Below are positions 1 through 13,100 of a DNA stretch of 64,000 bases, piece after piece (within the stretch, counting starts at the first letter, position 1; every line of letters begins with the position of its first letter). The translations under genes were made by a program, and so were the position numbers. The stretch is from Gymnothorax reevesii (Eukaryota; Chordata; Actinopteri; Anguilliformes; Muraenidae). Location: NCBI GenBank assembly GCA_029721435.1, contig CM056583.1:50943620-51007619 (forward strand), read 5' to 3'. The notes under the pieces were generated by a model. The model made no database searches. It was given only the letters and a program-made list of their open reading frames with translations, and was not told the DNA's origin.

Positions 1-1017
1 TCAAAATGGAGATGCTGTATATGAGCAGAATATCAACATGAACAGTCCTCTTCGAAGGTTATGCGCATACATGCATGTCTGTGGGTATTCCTGCTTCTTG
101 CGGGGAGCAAATGTCTCCTAAAGTAATTGAATACCAGAATCTCATTTATATTGGGACATTTTTTGGTCCCCTCAAGGTGGCTGAGCTATTTTATGGTAAG
201 GGGTTATGGTTTGGGTCAGGGTGAGGTTAAGGCTAGGGTTGGAGTTAGGTAAGTTGTGTCCATATGGTTATAGTCTGGGTAAGGAGTTGGGGAGTCAATG
301 CAAGTCTATGGGATGTCCTCTCAAAACTTGAAAACGCATCATGTGTGCTTGTGCGTGCATGTGTTCGCGTGCATGAGTTGCATTGTAGTGTCAGGTCGGA
401 GTGTGCCTGCTAATGTAAGGATAGCATTTCTGACAAGTTTTGTTGTCTCCAGGGGCACAGAGCTCGCCCTAAATGGTTTAGTTCGGAAGGTATGGTTTAC
501 GTGAAGGGATGAGCACTGAAGCACAAGAGAAAGGTGGAGAGGGGAGGATGGGGGGGGGGGGGGGGGGGGGGGGGCATGGTTTGGGGTTGCAAATTTGTGG
601 GCGTTTGGGGAGCGTGTACGGGTATGAGCTTCATCTACTGGATGAACATAATATAGTTTTACCCATTCATTTTCGATGGTGGTCATTTTAGACCAAAATC
701 TTCAAAGTTGAATAAATCAGAATCCATGAAAGTGGTGATCAGCAATTTCATCTTTTCAAATGCCTTGTGTGAAGGATATCATGAAGTCTTAAAGCAATAT
801 CTATAAATGAGCGATCATATAACACAACAGAACAGTGTACTATAGTCAGATTTGACTTAACACTGAATGAAAGATTATAACACAGATAATTTTGCACAAA
901 CCAGACCTTTGCCTTTGGAAAAGTAGGTATCAAGTTTGCAAAGCCTACTTCTAGCATAATACAGTTATTATTTCCCTTATTGAAAGTAACAAGGATGACC
1001 AAGCTTTCTCTTAACAG
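1..1017. other. UGT2 intron 1 (3' part) with degenerate repeats
   Basis: No coding exon is seen here. The end abuts the acceptor of UGT2 exon 2 (AG at 1016-1017). Around 150-330 there is a degenerate repeat with GGGTTAGGG-like motifs, bounded by GGACATTTTTTGGTCC and GGGATGTCC, which resembles repeats common in fish introns. A run of 25 G lies at 550-574. A roughly 720-bp UGT2 exon 1 would be obvious as an open frame and is absent, so it must lie further left. Confidence 0.6.
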
Positions 1018-1166
1018 GCAAGCCCACGTCCTTCTGTGAGCTCTTGGGGAAGGCGGATATTTGGTTGATCCGAACCTACTGGGACTTTGAATATCCTCGA
1101 CCTTTCCTACCGAACTTCCAGTTTGTTGGCGGCCTTCACTGTAAGCCTGCTAAGCCTCTGCCTGAA
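1018..1166 (+). CDS. ugt2: UGT2 exon 2
   Basis: Acceptor ttaacag, donor GAA|gtaagg. 149 bp, entering with two bases of a split codon. Encodes [19 protein letters not shown] and onward to [10 protein letters not shown], the end of the N-terminal half and the linker into the UDP-sugar domain. Confidence 0.93.
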
Positions 1167-4100
1167 GTAAGGGTGAAACTCTGAAATCCAATATCATCAA
1201 AATTTTTAATGAAAGCCCGTAAGAATTTGTGTAAGCCTTAATGATTTATAACATCAAATCAAGAATATTCTAGTAGCAATACTAGGCACTAATCAAAGAA
1301 GCAAACTGCTTTTCAAAAATTTTATTTCATGTTGTACCAGTAATCTATGTGTGATAAATCAATTGGGAAATTCGTCCTTTGAGAATCAGCTGGTTCTATG
1401 TCCACTTTTCGCAGAAATGGAGTTAAACATACCAGGACATTCTAAAATCAGTTATGTTTATGTCACTTAGTGCTTAGCTCCAACCTAAAGTCTACACCAG
1501 TGATTCCCAAAGTGTGGGCCTTGGTGGTACTGCAGGTGGGCCGTGAGAGGTCATTAAAAATATACTCAGCAACAAAAGTTTCTGTGACACCAATATTGTT
1601 AATTATTTTTCATAACGCAATTATGAAATTGTCATATATGGTGATATCAGACTGAAACAGTTCACGTAAACACAACATTGAAATGGAAATCATGAAAATG
1701 CGAGAAAATGACTATGACTGAGAAAATTACGCACGTGAAAATGTGCGTAAATCATGCTTGTGGATGGCAATAAAAGAGGAGAATTTTTGGAATGTTCACA
1801 TTGTGCCTGATGAACGACGGAAGCATCACTTATCGAAAACACAGCCATTTCGAATCAGGAACTCTACCCTCTAAATGCCAAGACTGTCTGAAAATGATCG
1901 GTGGAGGGCCATTGGGATGATTGAATCCGGAACCTCGCAGAGGGAAGTTGCTCATCGCCTGAATGTCCACCGAAACACCATTTGGAACTTATGGCAGCGT
2001 CATCAGCAGACAAGACATGTCAGAGACCGTCCTCGCAGCGGCCGTCCACGAGTAACCACTCCCAGACAGGACAACTGGATTCGAACAACCCATCTCCGAA
2101 ATCGATTCCAACCTGCAACCATAACTGCAAGAACGATACCTGGTTTGAGGCGACTGTCTGCACAGACAATCCGTCGCCGTCTCCGTCATTTTGGCATTGT
2201 CCCACGTCGGCCAGCAAGACGTCCAATACTCACAGTACAACACCGACGACTGCGTCTACAGTGGGCACAACAACATCGACGGTGGATCCAACGTCAGTGG
2301 GATCTTGTACTCTTCACTGATGAATCAAGATTCATGCTTAACCGATGTGATGGTCGTTTACGTGTATACCGTCGACGTGGAGAACGTTATGCCAACAACT
2401 GTGTTCAGGAATTTGATCGTTTTGGAGGTGGTAGTGTCATGATTTGGGGAGGGATCACGGCTTGAAACAGAACAGATTTGCTTGTTATTGATGGAAATCT
2501 AACAGGTCAAAGATATCGCGATGAAGTGCTACGGCCATTGGTGGTACCGTTTTTGATGCAACATGGTCCCGGAATAACGCTGCAACATGATAACGCCAGA
2601 CCACACGTTGCAAGGATTGTACAGCAGTATCTGATGCAACAACATGTCAATGTCCTGCCATGGCCAGCCAGATCCCCAGACATGTCCCCAATCGAGCATC
2701 TTTGGGACGAGATGGATCGACGTTTGCGGCGGTTGGATAACCCGCCAGCTACACTCCAGGAATTGCGACAACGTCTACGTCAGATTTGGAATGACATCCC
2801 ACAGCAATTTCTGGCACATCTGATTCGGTCCATGCGCCGGAGATGCGTTGCTTGCATCATGGCACGAGGAAGTCACACCCGGTATTGAAGTGTGAAGGTC
2901 ACAATTGGTTAGACGTCAGACAAGTGCTTCATGACGCATGAAAATGACATTTTTTGTTTTGAGTGACGTTGGCACTGAAAAGTCAGTGTTTCTCCTGTTA
3001 AATAAACATATTGATTGCATTGAGATCTTTGCGTGTCATTTATAGCAAACACATAAATGGTGTCACCGAAACTTTTGTTGCTGAGTATATTATTCATTTT
3101 TGCAAATATGATTTTTTTAATGATTTTTATTGTAAAATATTATTGCACGATTTAAAAAAATATTTAGAAGTAATAACCCATTGAGTGTTATTGACCTCAC
3201 AATATTTTAGGAATCTTATATAGTTTATGATCGGAACGTAGCGTTCTGGTCATCATGACCGGGGGTCATAATCGGAGGAGCACGTACTGTGTTTGATAAT
3301 TAATTCTGTCTTGAGTGTACACCACAGATTAAAAGTTTGGGCTTCCATTATCCCCCTGCTTTCATTTCAATCCTGAATCTTTATAAGAATAATAATAATA
3401 ATAATAATAATAAAAAACAACAACAACTATTGTTGTTGTTGTTGTTTTTTATTTATTTTATTTTCTTAACAACAACAACGACAACAATTATTGTTGTTAA
3501 GTGTTCTGAGAATGCATAATTTCGTCGATGTACTGTCTATAGGACAAAGGTGGGCCGCGGACATTTTTTAGATTTTCAAGTGGGCCCTGATTTGGAAAAG
3601 TTTGGGAACCCCTGGTCTACACCATATTAACATGTAGAAACATTTAGTCCTATATCCTGAGTGGGGCTTGTTTCAAAGCAGGTGGTTCTATGTCCAAGGA
3701 ACCAATCAGGGTCCGTACCTGGATCATGTGACATTTTTGCTCAAAATGGCCAAGGAGCACATGTAAAGCACAAAATGAGAGCTACTCATAACAAATGTTC
3801 AATTTCGATCCCTTCTGAAAGATTAATGATTATTTTGATGGGTAAGTTGTTCACCAACAATGTATATACACTGTAAATCTTAATTTTGCCGTGTTTGGAC
3901 TGGTGTGGAAAAGTCACATTCGTCAATATGCATGGACATAGAACTACTTAATTCTCAAACGTTCAACTCTGGGCCTAGTGTGCTAATGTACAGTGCACTT
4001 AATATACAATTTGTCAGCAACATCGGGGCAACCCAGGGATATCGGGGGAGATCCCTCATACCCCCTCCCCCGCCCGCTCCACCCGAACCCCCAACCCACC

Positions 4101-7100
4101 CACCATTTAGGCACCTAGCTCGGCCTACCCCAATATTGTATTTGATTTTACAGAACATAGGCCTATGCTATTTTTGCAGAAAACCAAATTATACCGGGGG
4201 GGGGGAGGGCGATACTCGACCCCCCAACTCCACCTAATTTTCTCCATACATAATTTTTGGACGGGCAAGGCTGTCCCGGTGTCAGGTCTAAATGAGAAAG
4301 GTGGCTCATTTGTAAACGTGTATTTGATATACATGTAGTTATTTTATATGTGACTGTATGAAGCATTTTGATGCCAAATTTCGCATTTCGTATATATATA
4401 TATATATATTATATATATATATATACTTCAAATTTTGATTTTTCAGCTATTGATTCTGTTCAGTGGGAAATGCTATCTGGTGTCACAGGTTCAAATGATA
4501 AGATGGCTCATTCATCAATCTGTTAATTTGATGCAATACTTATCTATGAGTGTATGAAGCATTTTCAATACTCATTAATCCTCAGTCTTATAAACGTCAT
4601 TCATGGTTCCCAGTACATTTTTTGTGAAATAAGTAGAAAATACAGAAGACCATTCATTGACGAAAATGTTCTTAGTTTGTTCATAACGTTTTTTAAAACA
4701 ACTCTGATGGACATGGAACTTCCTAATTTCGATCATACGTAAAACCAGTAAAGGCACCAGGTCCTAGGTTGGACATAGAACTTGTTGACCAAGGGCAACT
4801 TACGCTCCTCGGAATCAGAAGGTTCTATGTCTATTTCTGACTGCTTATATCTCTAAGCCTATGGAGATTTTGAACATGTTTGCAATATGTTTAGGGTACC
4901 TTCCACAGTCAACAATATTCCACACAAAATAAATTTTGATAACTCTCTAAACATCAGAGATGAGACAGTTGAAATTTTCAAACTCCATTTTCTCAAAATG
5001 AAGAAAAGTGGACATAGAACCAGCTGATTCTCAAGGGACGAATTCATAATCATTCTACATTTTCAATTAAGTGAAAGACCTTATCCCCATAATAAAATGA
5101 TATGGAGTTGTCTAACCCAATGGTTCTCCACATTGGTCCTGGGGGCCTCCTGAGTCAGCTGGTTTTTGTTACAACCACAGATAAAATCATAATATTTAAC
5201 AGCTCATTATTGTATCCCCCGAACGAAGTTCGAGGATACTATGGATTTGGCCTCGTCACGCGTCCGCGTCCGCGTCCACCGCGTCTGCAGAGATTTTCTT
5301 GTGAACGCTCTACAGCCCACATAAGTGCACCGATTGTTTTCAAATTTTGCAGGGACATGTATTATGGTAAGTTCACGACACCTATTGATTTTGGGTACTC
5401 TGGGACCATCTGGGCCCAACTGGGGGGCCTTCGGGGGATTCATGTGCTCAGTTGCCGAGTGCTCTAGTTCTTAATTATACTTTTTTTTGAAAGAGAACCT
5501 CATGAGCCATATTGCCTGCAATGGCCGTAACTCTTTTTCCCCTTTCATACTGGGCATCAGGGTGCTTCAGGCCCGGAATCCCAGTATGAAAGTGTCATGA
5601 GACCGGCCTAAAATTTTAGGGTGCTCTAAATTTGTTGCACACTCGGAGGTGGTTCAGGGCTGCTTCAAAAGTACTTCAGCGTCAGCAGCAGTATGAAATG
5701 TCTTGATTGTTTAGGCCGCTCTAAATGCAGTGGACTGTAAACCAGAATGTTCAAGGTGAGCTGCCAGCTCCGCAAATATCAATATGTTGGTCATCTGCAA
5801 TGTCAGGCTATGTTTAATTAATCAAGAAAAAATAAGGGCAGTTTTATATATTTTCAAGTAACCTTAGAAGAAAGTTTGAATTTTTGCGCCGATATCTTGT
5901 GCTAACGAATATCCCATAACTGTCCGTGTCGTATTAATTGGAAAATGGAAAAATAGCGTTGGCTTCTGGTTGGTACCCAAGAAAACACCTCCTTGGTGCT
6001 CCTCCAGCCATGCTAGCTCACGTATGCTAGGCTACCTAGCCACCGCGACTAACACCAATAACAATCACACACACGCTAACTCACAATCTCACCTCACACT
6101 CACTCACCCAAACGTGCCCCTCATTCACTCTCTTGCAGCTGCACACTAGATACTAACTCTCTATAACCCACGAAACCGCTCACTAAAACTCGAAACCACT
6201 CACTCAAAAACCACCACTCGCTATCAACGCTTCCCAGTTTTTCTCAGACGTTTATATCGCAAGGTCGGTAGCCAATTGATTGACGTATGACGGATCCTGA
6301 TATCATTGGCTGATGAATCGTGAGCAATGTGATGCATAAGTCATGTGCCTGCATTATCCAATGCAAAATAAATGACCCAGCTTTCACCCTGCATTTACCC
6401 GAAAATAGAATTTTGCACAAAGTTTGGGCTACATCCTCTGATAGATGAGTGATTACACTAATTTTAAGACCCATAGTGGGATCAAATTCATGTTTCTTTT
6501 TAAGCAGTAAAAAAAGATATGTATTATGGAACAACATGAATATGGAGCTCTGTAGGGCATGCATAACTATTTTATTGTGATTTAAAAATGGTAAACTTAC
6601 TTGACAAACATAAGAGCAATTTAGTGAAATTTAGAAAGGGCAACAACTTATTAGCTTACCGGCCCTATGGGCAACATATGTCTATTGAACACTTATTGGA
6701 CGTCATGCATGAACTTTCATTTGGTGACTTTCATGTTGATCTTTGAAGGTCAGATGTGATCAAGTGAAAATTCACTGACTTGTATCACTAAAATGATCAC
6801 AGATGGAGCGTAGGTTTGTGTTATAGACATCTAGGAAGTTACATATGAACTTTCATTTGTGACACTCAACTTGACTGTCGGTGACCTCCGAAGGTCAAAC
6901 TCGATATAGTGAAATTACAATGACTGGTATTACCAAAAGGGTCTCAGATAGAGCCAAGGTTTGTATTGGAGACATTTATAAAGTCGTATATGAAGTCCAT
7001 TTGGTGACGTCAACTTGACCCTCTGTGACCTTTAAAGTTCAGAATTGACATAACAAACTTTCAATGACTTGTATGACCAAAACTACCTCTGAGCTTAGGA

Positions 7101-10100
7101 TTGTATTACAGACATACAGGAGGTCTTAAAAATGTTTGTGAACTTTGTTTTAGTGACATTGAAATTGACCTTTTGAAAGTCAAACTTCACATGAAATTTT
7201 CATAACTTATATCATCACGATAAGATCGATTGCTGGTAAGCTACAGGACCCTTGGTCCCATTTTTTAATTTGTACAATTTGTATTTTGGCTGGAACAAAA
7301 ACCAGTAAACAGTGTAGGTCTCCAGGACCATCATTAATAACCATTGGTCTAATCTGTCTTATTTTAGGACATGGAGGAATTTGTGCAGAGCTCAGGAGAA
7401 GATGGGATTGTGGTGTTTTCCATGGGTACAATGATCAAGAATATGACCAAAGAAAGGAGAGAAACAATTGCTTCTGCTTTGGGACAGATACCACAAAAGG
7501 TCCAATATTTCATACTATATGCATATATAAACAAGAAGCAGTGATTAAAATTTTCATTTTTGACAATTTAAAGGCAAGATATTTAATGTTTTGTCTGATC
7601 GTCATCATTATATTAGTAAATATACGTCTGACCATCATTCAGTTCCTTACTTCTGATGCGGAAGTGGTCAACAAGGTCATGTCAAGCATTCTAATTCATA
7701 CCTCCAGACGAATGGAACTTTGCTCCATGATCTGGGGCAACATATTCTTGATTGGCTATTTTGAAGAAGTAAAGTTGTTTTGTTTATTATGTCTATTATT
7801 TTGGACCAAACAAATTTCAGCAAATTGCTATGCATAATATGCAAGATCTTGGACAAAGTGTAAGAAAAATTTGAATAAGCATGCATCACAAAGCTGATGT
7901 GCTTGTTTGTGTACTCATGACAGAAGTTTTCAATCAACTTTCAGAATAATGTAACATTATCTATGAGTTTAGTGAACCTTTCTCTAGCTCATGGAAGCTG
8001 CCATTTGGTTGCCAGTGGGAAAACAACCTTCTAATTGTGCAGCCATGTATGTGGTAGAAATAGAACTACAAATGTGCGGAATAATGTACGTTATGTAATG
8101 CTCATAAGGGCAAGTTTCATCTTGTACAAAAGAAGGAATACTGTATATATCTTAGGAAAAATCTTGGACAATATGCAGTGGCGAGTTGAACTCCATTCAT
8201 TTACCAAGTCTTTCAAGAACCTTCAAATTGGCTGCATACCTCTGACTTTCCTAAAGGAAAGATGTTAATTATCTCTTTATTTCTTGGTAAGGATTGTGAT
8301 GTGATGCACGAATCAGCTGTGGTCATTTGTGTACTTTTCATTTATGCTGTTTCATATGCATCCACACTCTGAATATGACAAACTCAAAGCAGTATCCCTG
8401 TTATGCATTATCATGAGTTGTGTTTTATGTGTGTGCTTTCTCAGGTTCTTTGGAGATACAGTGGTGAAAAACCGGATGCTTTGGCTCCCAATACCAAAAT
8501 TTACGACTGGATTCCCCAAAATGACCTGCTAGGTATGTTATTTTACTGGATAAATTTAAGGACTGGCAATATGTCACAAAACGGCATTACTGAGTTTACT
8601 GGAAGAATGCACAGAATTTCTGTAATAGTCATAGTAATGTTTTCATAATCTATTAAGAAAGCTGTGTCACGATTACTCCGCATGCTCACAACTTGGATGA
8701 AGTAAATACCCACGACTGCAAGTCAAAATATACCTCCATCCTTGTAAATATGTCATTGTTTTGTGCTGTATTTTTATATTTTAGTTACTTTCCATTAAGC
8801 TTTTTTAAATAAAGGAGTTTTCCATGGAAATGCTAGGATTCAACGCTCTGTCTTAGCACTTTAGGTTATGAATAATGCATATGCCTGAGCAACTAACTTA
8901 CGTATATAAATACAATGCAAATGGAAGACAGATTGGCAAGAATGGAAACAGTTTATGACTTGAAGTGAAGCTCATTCTCTTTGCTGGGCTGTAAGTTTTG
9001 AGCATGCACAGAAATTCTGACACAGCCCCTTTAAAGGTGGAGACTGCACTTCGGCAAAGTATACTTCAGTGGAAAGTAGAATTCTTAAGTATTCCAAAAC
9101 GCATATTTTAATTTGATAATAATCCAGTGCAACGCATTTTAAAACCAGCGAGTCTTCAAATTGGCTTCAGTATCAGGGGACAGACATGCTTACTTGGGGA
9201 GTCTTCTGATTTTGAATTTGATCTTCAGAAACCTCACCTTTAAATGGTTAATAACCTAAACCTCTCGCAGTTTGCATTTCCCGATAAGCCACAGTTGCTC
9301 GGACTAATTGGTAAAAAACCAACTAAATTATTTCTAAATTATTTTTGATGGCATTGTTATGCATTGCACCACAAAATTATGAGGCGTGTTCTTCTGTGCA
9401 TAAATGACACTGTAAAATAGTATTTCTTCATAATTTCTGCACTTATGTAGCAGCACCGATTTGCGAAAAATTAGTTTGCGTGGCTCAATAAGCAATAAGC
9501 CATAAGAATCCGTTCCATATTCTGATTGTATTCGCAGCTAAAGGGTGTTGAAGACATGTTGCACAGCTGAGTGACAATCGTAAGGATGGTGAAAATAAAT
9601 GCTACAAAGTTAGCAAATGTTTTGGATTTTTGCAATTATGCTGCCATCCTTACAGTACCATATCAATCGTACAAGTGTGGGTAATAGGAATCAACTTTTC
9701 ATTACCATTTCTAATTTTGGTCATGTATTGGTCTCAGTCGCTCAGTCGATAAATTATTTGATTGTTAATCAGGCCAGCTTAAATAAATACATCTTCCAGG
9801 CAGTCAAGCCATAAGGGGTGAGCTTACTTAAGGCCCTCTGAAAAACTACATGTCCCGGATGAAAGGAAAGAGAACAACTGACATCAAAAAAGAGTATAAC
9901 TGACGCCACAAGCACCGTGGCACTGGCGTTCGATTGGATTACGTTTTTGGCTGCTTTTGAAATGTACACTCACCCACTATATAGGGCACTGTGTAGTGAA
10001 TGTTCTACAATGAAAACAATATAAAGAGAGTGAGTGAGCAAGTGGACAAGTGTGCATTCCGATCGCAGCTTAGATTGCCCAAGTAAAAATGTCTGCCCCC

Positions 10101-13100
10101 TCAAATTGACGCAGATTTGAAGACTCGCTGGTTTTAAAATGCATCGCATTGGATTATTACCAAATTAAATTTTATTAAACTATGCCTTTTGAACACTTCA
10201 AGAATTCTACTATCCACTGAAATATACTTTGCCGAGCTACGGTCTCCTCCTTTAAATAAAATCAGCTTGCAGGCAGTCAAGCCGTATAGGGCGAGATTAC
10301 AGACGGCTCTCTGAACAACTACATAACCAGAATGAAAGGAAAGAGAACAACTGACGTCACAAAAGAGTATAACTGACGCCACAAACACCGTGGCACTGGC
10401 ACTGTGTAGTGAATGTTGTACAATGAAAACAAAATAAAGAGAGTGAGTGAGCGAGTAGACAAGTGTGCATTACAAACACAACCTAGAATTCCCCAAGTAA
10501 AAATGTCTGCCCCTGGTATTAACGCCGATTTGAAGACTCGCCGGTTTTTAAAATGTGTCTGGATCATTACCAAATTAGAATTTATGAAACTATTGGTTTT
10601 AGACACTTCAAGAATTCTACTTTCCACTCAAATATACTTTGCCGAGGTGCAGTCTCCTCCTTTAATGCTATATGATGATTGAAAGTATGAGTCTCTTCAT
10701 AAAAAATGGAATTTAGTCTTTATTTCTACAACCCCAATTCCAAAATAGTTGGGACAAAGTGGAAATTGTCAATAAAATCAAAATGGAATGACTTTCAGAT
10801 CAAATGAGCCAACATGTTATTTACAATAGAGCATAGATAACATTTCAAATGTTGAAACTGAGACATTTTACATTTTTATCCACAAAATGAGCTTATTTCA
10901 AATATTCTGGCTGCACCAGGTCATCATCAAAAGATTCAGAGAAACTGGAAAAATCTCTGTGCTTAAGGGACAAGGCTGAAAACCTTTACTGGATTCCCGT
11001 GATCTTCAGTCCCTCCAACGCCACTGCATCACTCACCGGCATGATTCTGTCATTGACATTACTAAATGGGCCCAGGAACACTTCAAGAAACCACTGTCTG
11101 TAAACACAGTCCGCCGTGCCATCCACAGATGCTTCCTGAAACTATCATGCAAAAAGGAAGCCATTGTTGAGCATGATCCAGAGGCACCACCATGTTCTGT
11201 GGGCCAAGGCTCATTTAAAATGGACTGTAGCAAAGTATCCTATGGTCAGACGAGTCCAAATTTGACATTCTTGTTGGAACTAATGGGTGTTGTGTCCTCC
11301 AGGCTAAAGCGGAGAAAGGCCACCCCTCCTGTTATCAGCATTCAGTTCAAAAGCCAGCATCTCTGATGGTATGGGGATGCATTTGTGCATATGCTGTGGG
11401 ACACTTGCATGTTTTAAAAAGCACCATGAATGCTGAAAGGTATATAACGGTTTTAGAGCAACATATGTTTCCCTCAAGATGACATCTACTCCAGTGAAGG
11501 CCTTGTGTATTTCAGCAGGACAATGCAAAACCACATACTGCTGCCATTACAACAACATGGCTCCGTAGTAGAAGAGTCCTGAACTGGCCTGCCTACAGTC
11601 CTGATCTTTCACCGATTGAGAACATTTGGCGCTTGATTTAACAAAAAGTCTGTCAAAGGGGACCCAAAACTCTCCAGCAGCTGGAAGCCTGTATTAAACA
11701 AGCTATATTGGATCAAATACCAATGGCTAAACACAAGAAATCTGTCTCCTCAGTGTCCAGATTCCTCCACTCTGTTTTTATATATATATAAAATAAATAA
11801 ATAAATAAATAAATAAGAGGGGATGCTACACCTTGGTAAACAGCCCCTGTCCCAACTTTTTTGAGACCTGTAGCAGCCATCAAATTTGAAATGAGCTCAT
11901 TTTGTGGATAAAATTGTAAAACTTCTCAGTTTCAACATTTGTTATGATATCGCCGTTCTATTGTGAATAAAATACTGGCTGGTTTGATTTGAAAGTCATT
12001 GTATTTTGATTTTATTCACAATTTACACTTTGTCCCAAGTATTTCAGAATTGGGGTTGTAAATTCTGAATCAAATACTTCATCTGAAAAAGTGGTCGCAT
12101 CCTTTTCCAGGAAATCATCCATCCAATATGGTTTTACTACAAACCACACCTCATTCAACAGCAAGACATCACAATGATCTGTCAATGAAAACTTAACATT
12201 ACAGGATGACAGGTCTCCAGAAACAGAATTGGTCAGCCCTGATATAAATCATAAACTTTTTATCTGCCAGTTTTACTCAGAATGAAAACAAGAAATGAGT
12301 AGTGTATTGGACTGGCCAAAAGTGACAAAATTTTGTTAATGACTGTTTTTTTTTATGCTTGTATTATAAAACTTGCAAGTTGTGCAACATGAATTATCTC
12401 CATCTTTTCTGAAAGGCTCCATATAATGCTGTTTTTTTCTACAAGTTATCTTTTTTTGGATGTGCAAAAGGGAGATTTATAAACCAGCACAAAAAAATCC
12501 TCAATTTACGGACCATTTACTGTCCATCATTCTCGCACCGCTGAAATACAGTGAAAACACAACATCTAATTTAAAAAATTGTAGCTGATTTTTTTGCAAC
12601 CATCAGAATTACCACTGAAGAAATATAGTGGTATGAAGGTTAAAAGCTGGAATTTGTGCAACTCCGGGTTCAAACCCAGTTTGTGCATCTGTCAGGGGAT
12701 CACTTCTCCAAAACGTAACATTGCCATGTCATCAGCAGTAGGTTGAATGCATCACTTGACGCTGAAGTAGACACGGGGAATCGAATGCCTTAACTGTCCA
12801 TAATATGGGTCGTTTAATGCAAGTTCAGAAATTGTTTCTGTTACAGTCAAGTCCGATCTATTTGTTCAGCTACAGTCATGACAGTTATGCCCTATGTATT
12901 TCGTTTGAATTACATTTGAGAGACCACTATTACCAAGAATTGACTGTATTTTAGATTTATTGCAGAGGTCGTGTTATCTGAATATTTTCCGTCGTTGATG
13001 GATTTTTATTTATTTATTTATTTATTTTAAGAATGACGGAAAATTTTGAAGGCTGTCCGTAATTCTGACAATGTAATTCGCACCCCCGTCCAATTGGTGG

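Larger units (their letters stand above)
1498..3614 (+). mobile_element. hAT-type element with 8-bp target duplication, carrying a nested Tc1
   Basis: The left end CAGTGATTCCCAAAG and right end (read inverted) CAGGGGTTCCCAAAC form a hAT-like terminal inverted repeat. They are flanked by a perfect 8-bp direct repeat GTCTACAC at 1490-1497 and 3615-3622, the duplication size expected for hAT. Apart from the Tc1 at 1563-3087, the body is short and has no hAT transposase, so this was a MITE-like non-autonomous copy. It includes an AAT/AAC/TTG microsatellite at 3390-3500. Confidence 0.85.
1370..5045. repeat. Inverted pair of a GGTTCTATGTCCACTTTT repeat
   Basis: About 40 bp at 1372-1411 (AATTCGTCCTTTGAGAATCA, then GCTGGTTCTATGTCCACTTTT) recurs in inverted orientation at about 5003-5042. 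Shorter relatives with the GGTTCTATGTCC core lie at 3685-3695, 4770-4780 and 4820-4832. The outer pair may be the termini of one 3.7-kb element that later received the hAT insertion; alternatively it is a dispersed repeat in both orientations. Confidence 0.5.
1167..7367 (+). other. UGT2 intron 2
   Basis: 6.2-kb intron. It holds the hAT/Tc1 nest (1498-3614), dispersed copies of a GGTTCTATGTCC-containing repeat (1370-5045), a (TA)n run near 4390-4430, a palindrome-rich stretch at 5215-5460 beginning TATCCCCCGAACGAAG, and degenerate tandem repeats at about 6690-7210. Nothing coding was recognised at 5470-6680. Confidence 0.6.

Noticed and set aside
180..260. Interstitial telomere array
   Set aside because: Motifs such as GGGTTAGG are scattered and degenerate, not a TTAGGG tandem; the same holds at 35445-35485.
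339..691. Proline- or glycine-rich open frames near 0.5 kb
   Set aside because: Created by the 25-G run; no conserved residues or splice context.
12625..12760. tRNA gene or tRNA-derived SINE
   Set aside because: Only a B-box-like GGGTTCAAACCC is seen; no cloverleaf, A box or tail could be found.
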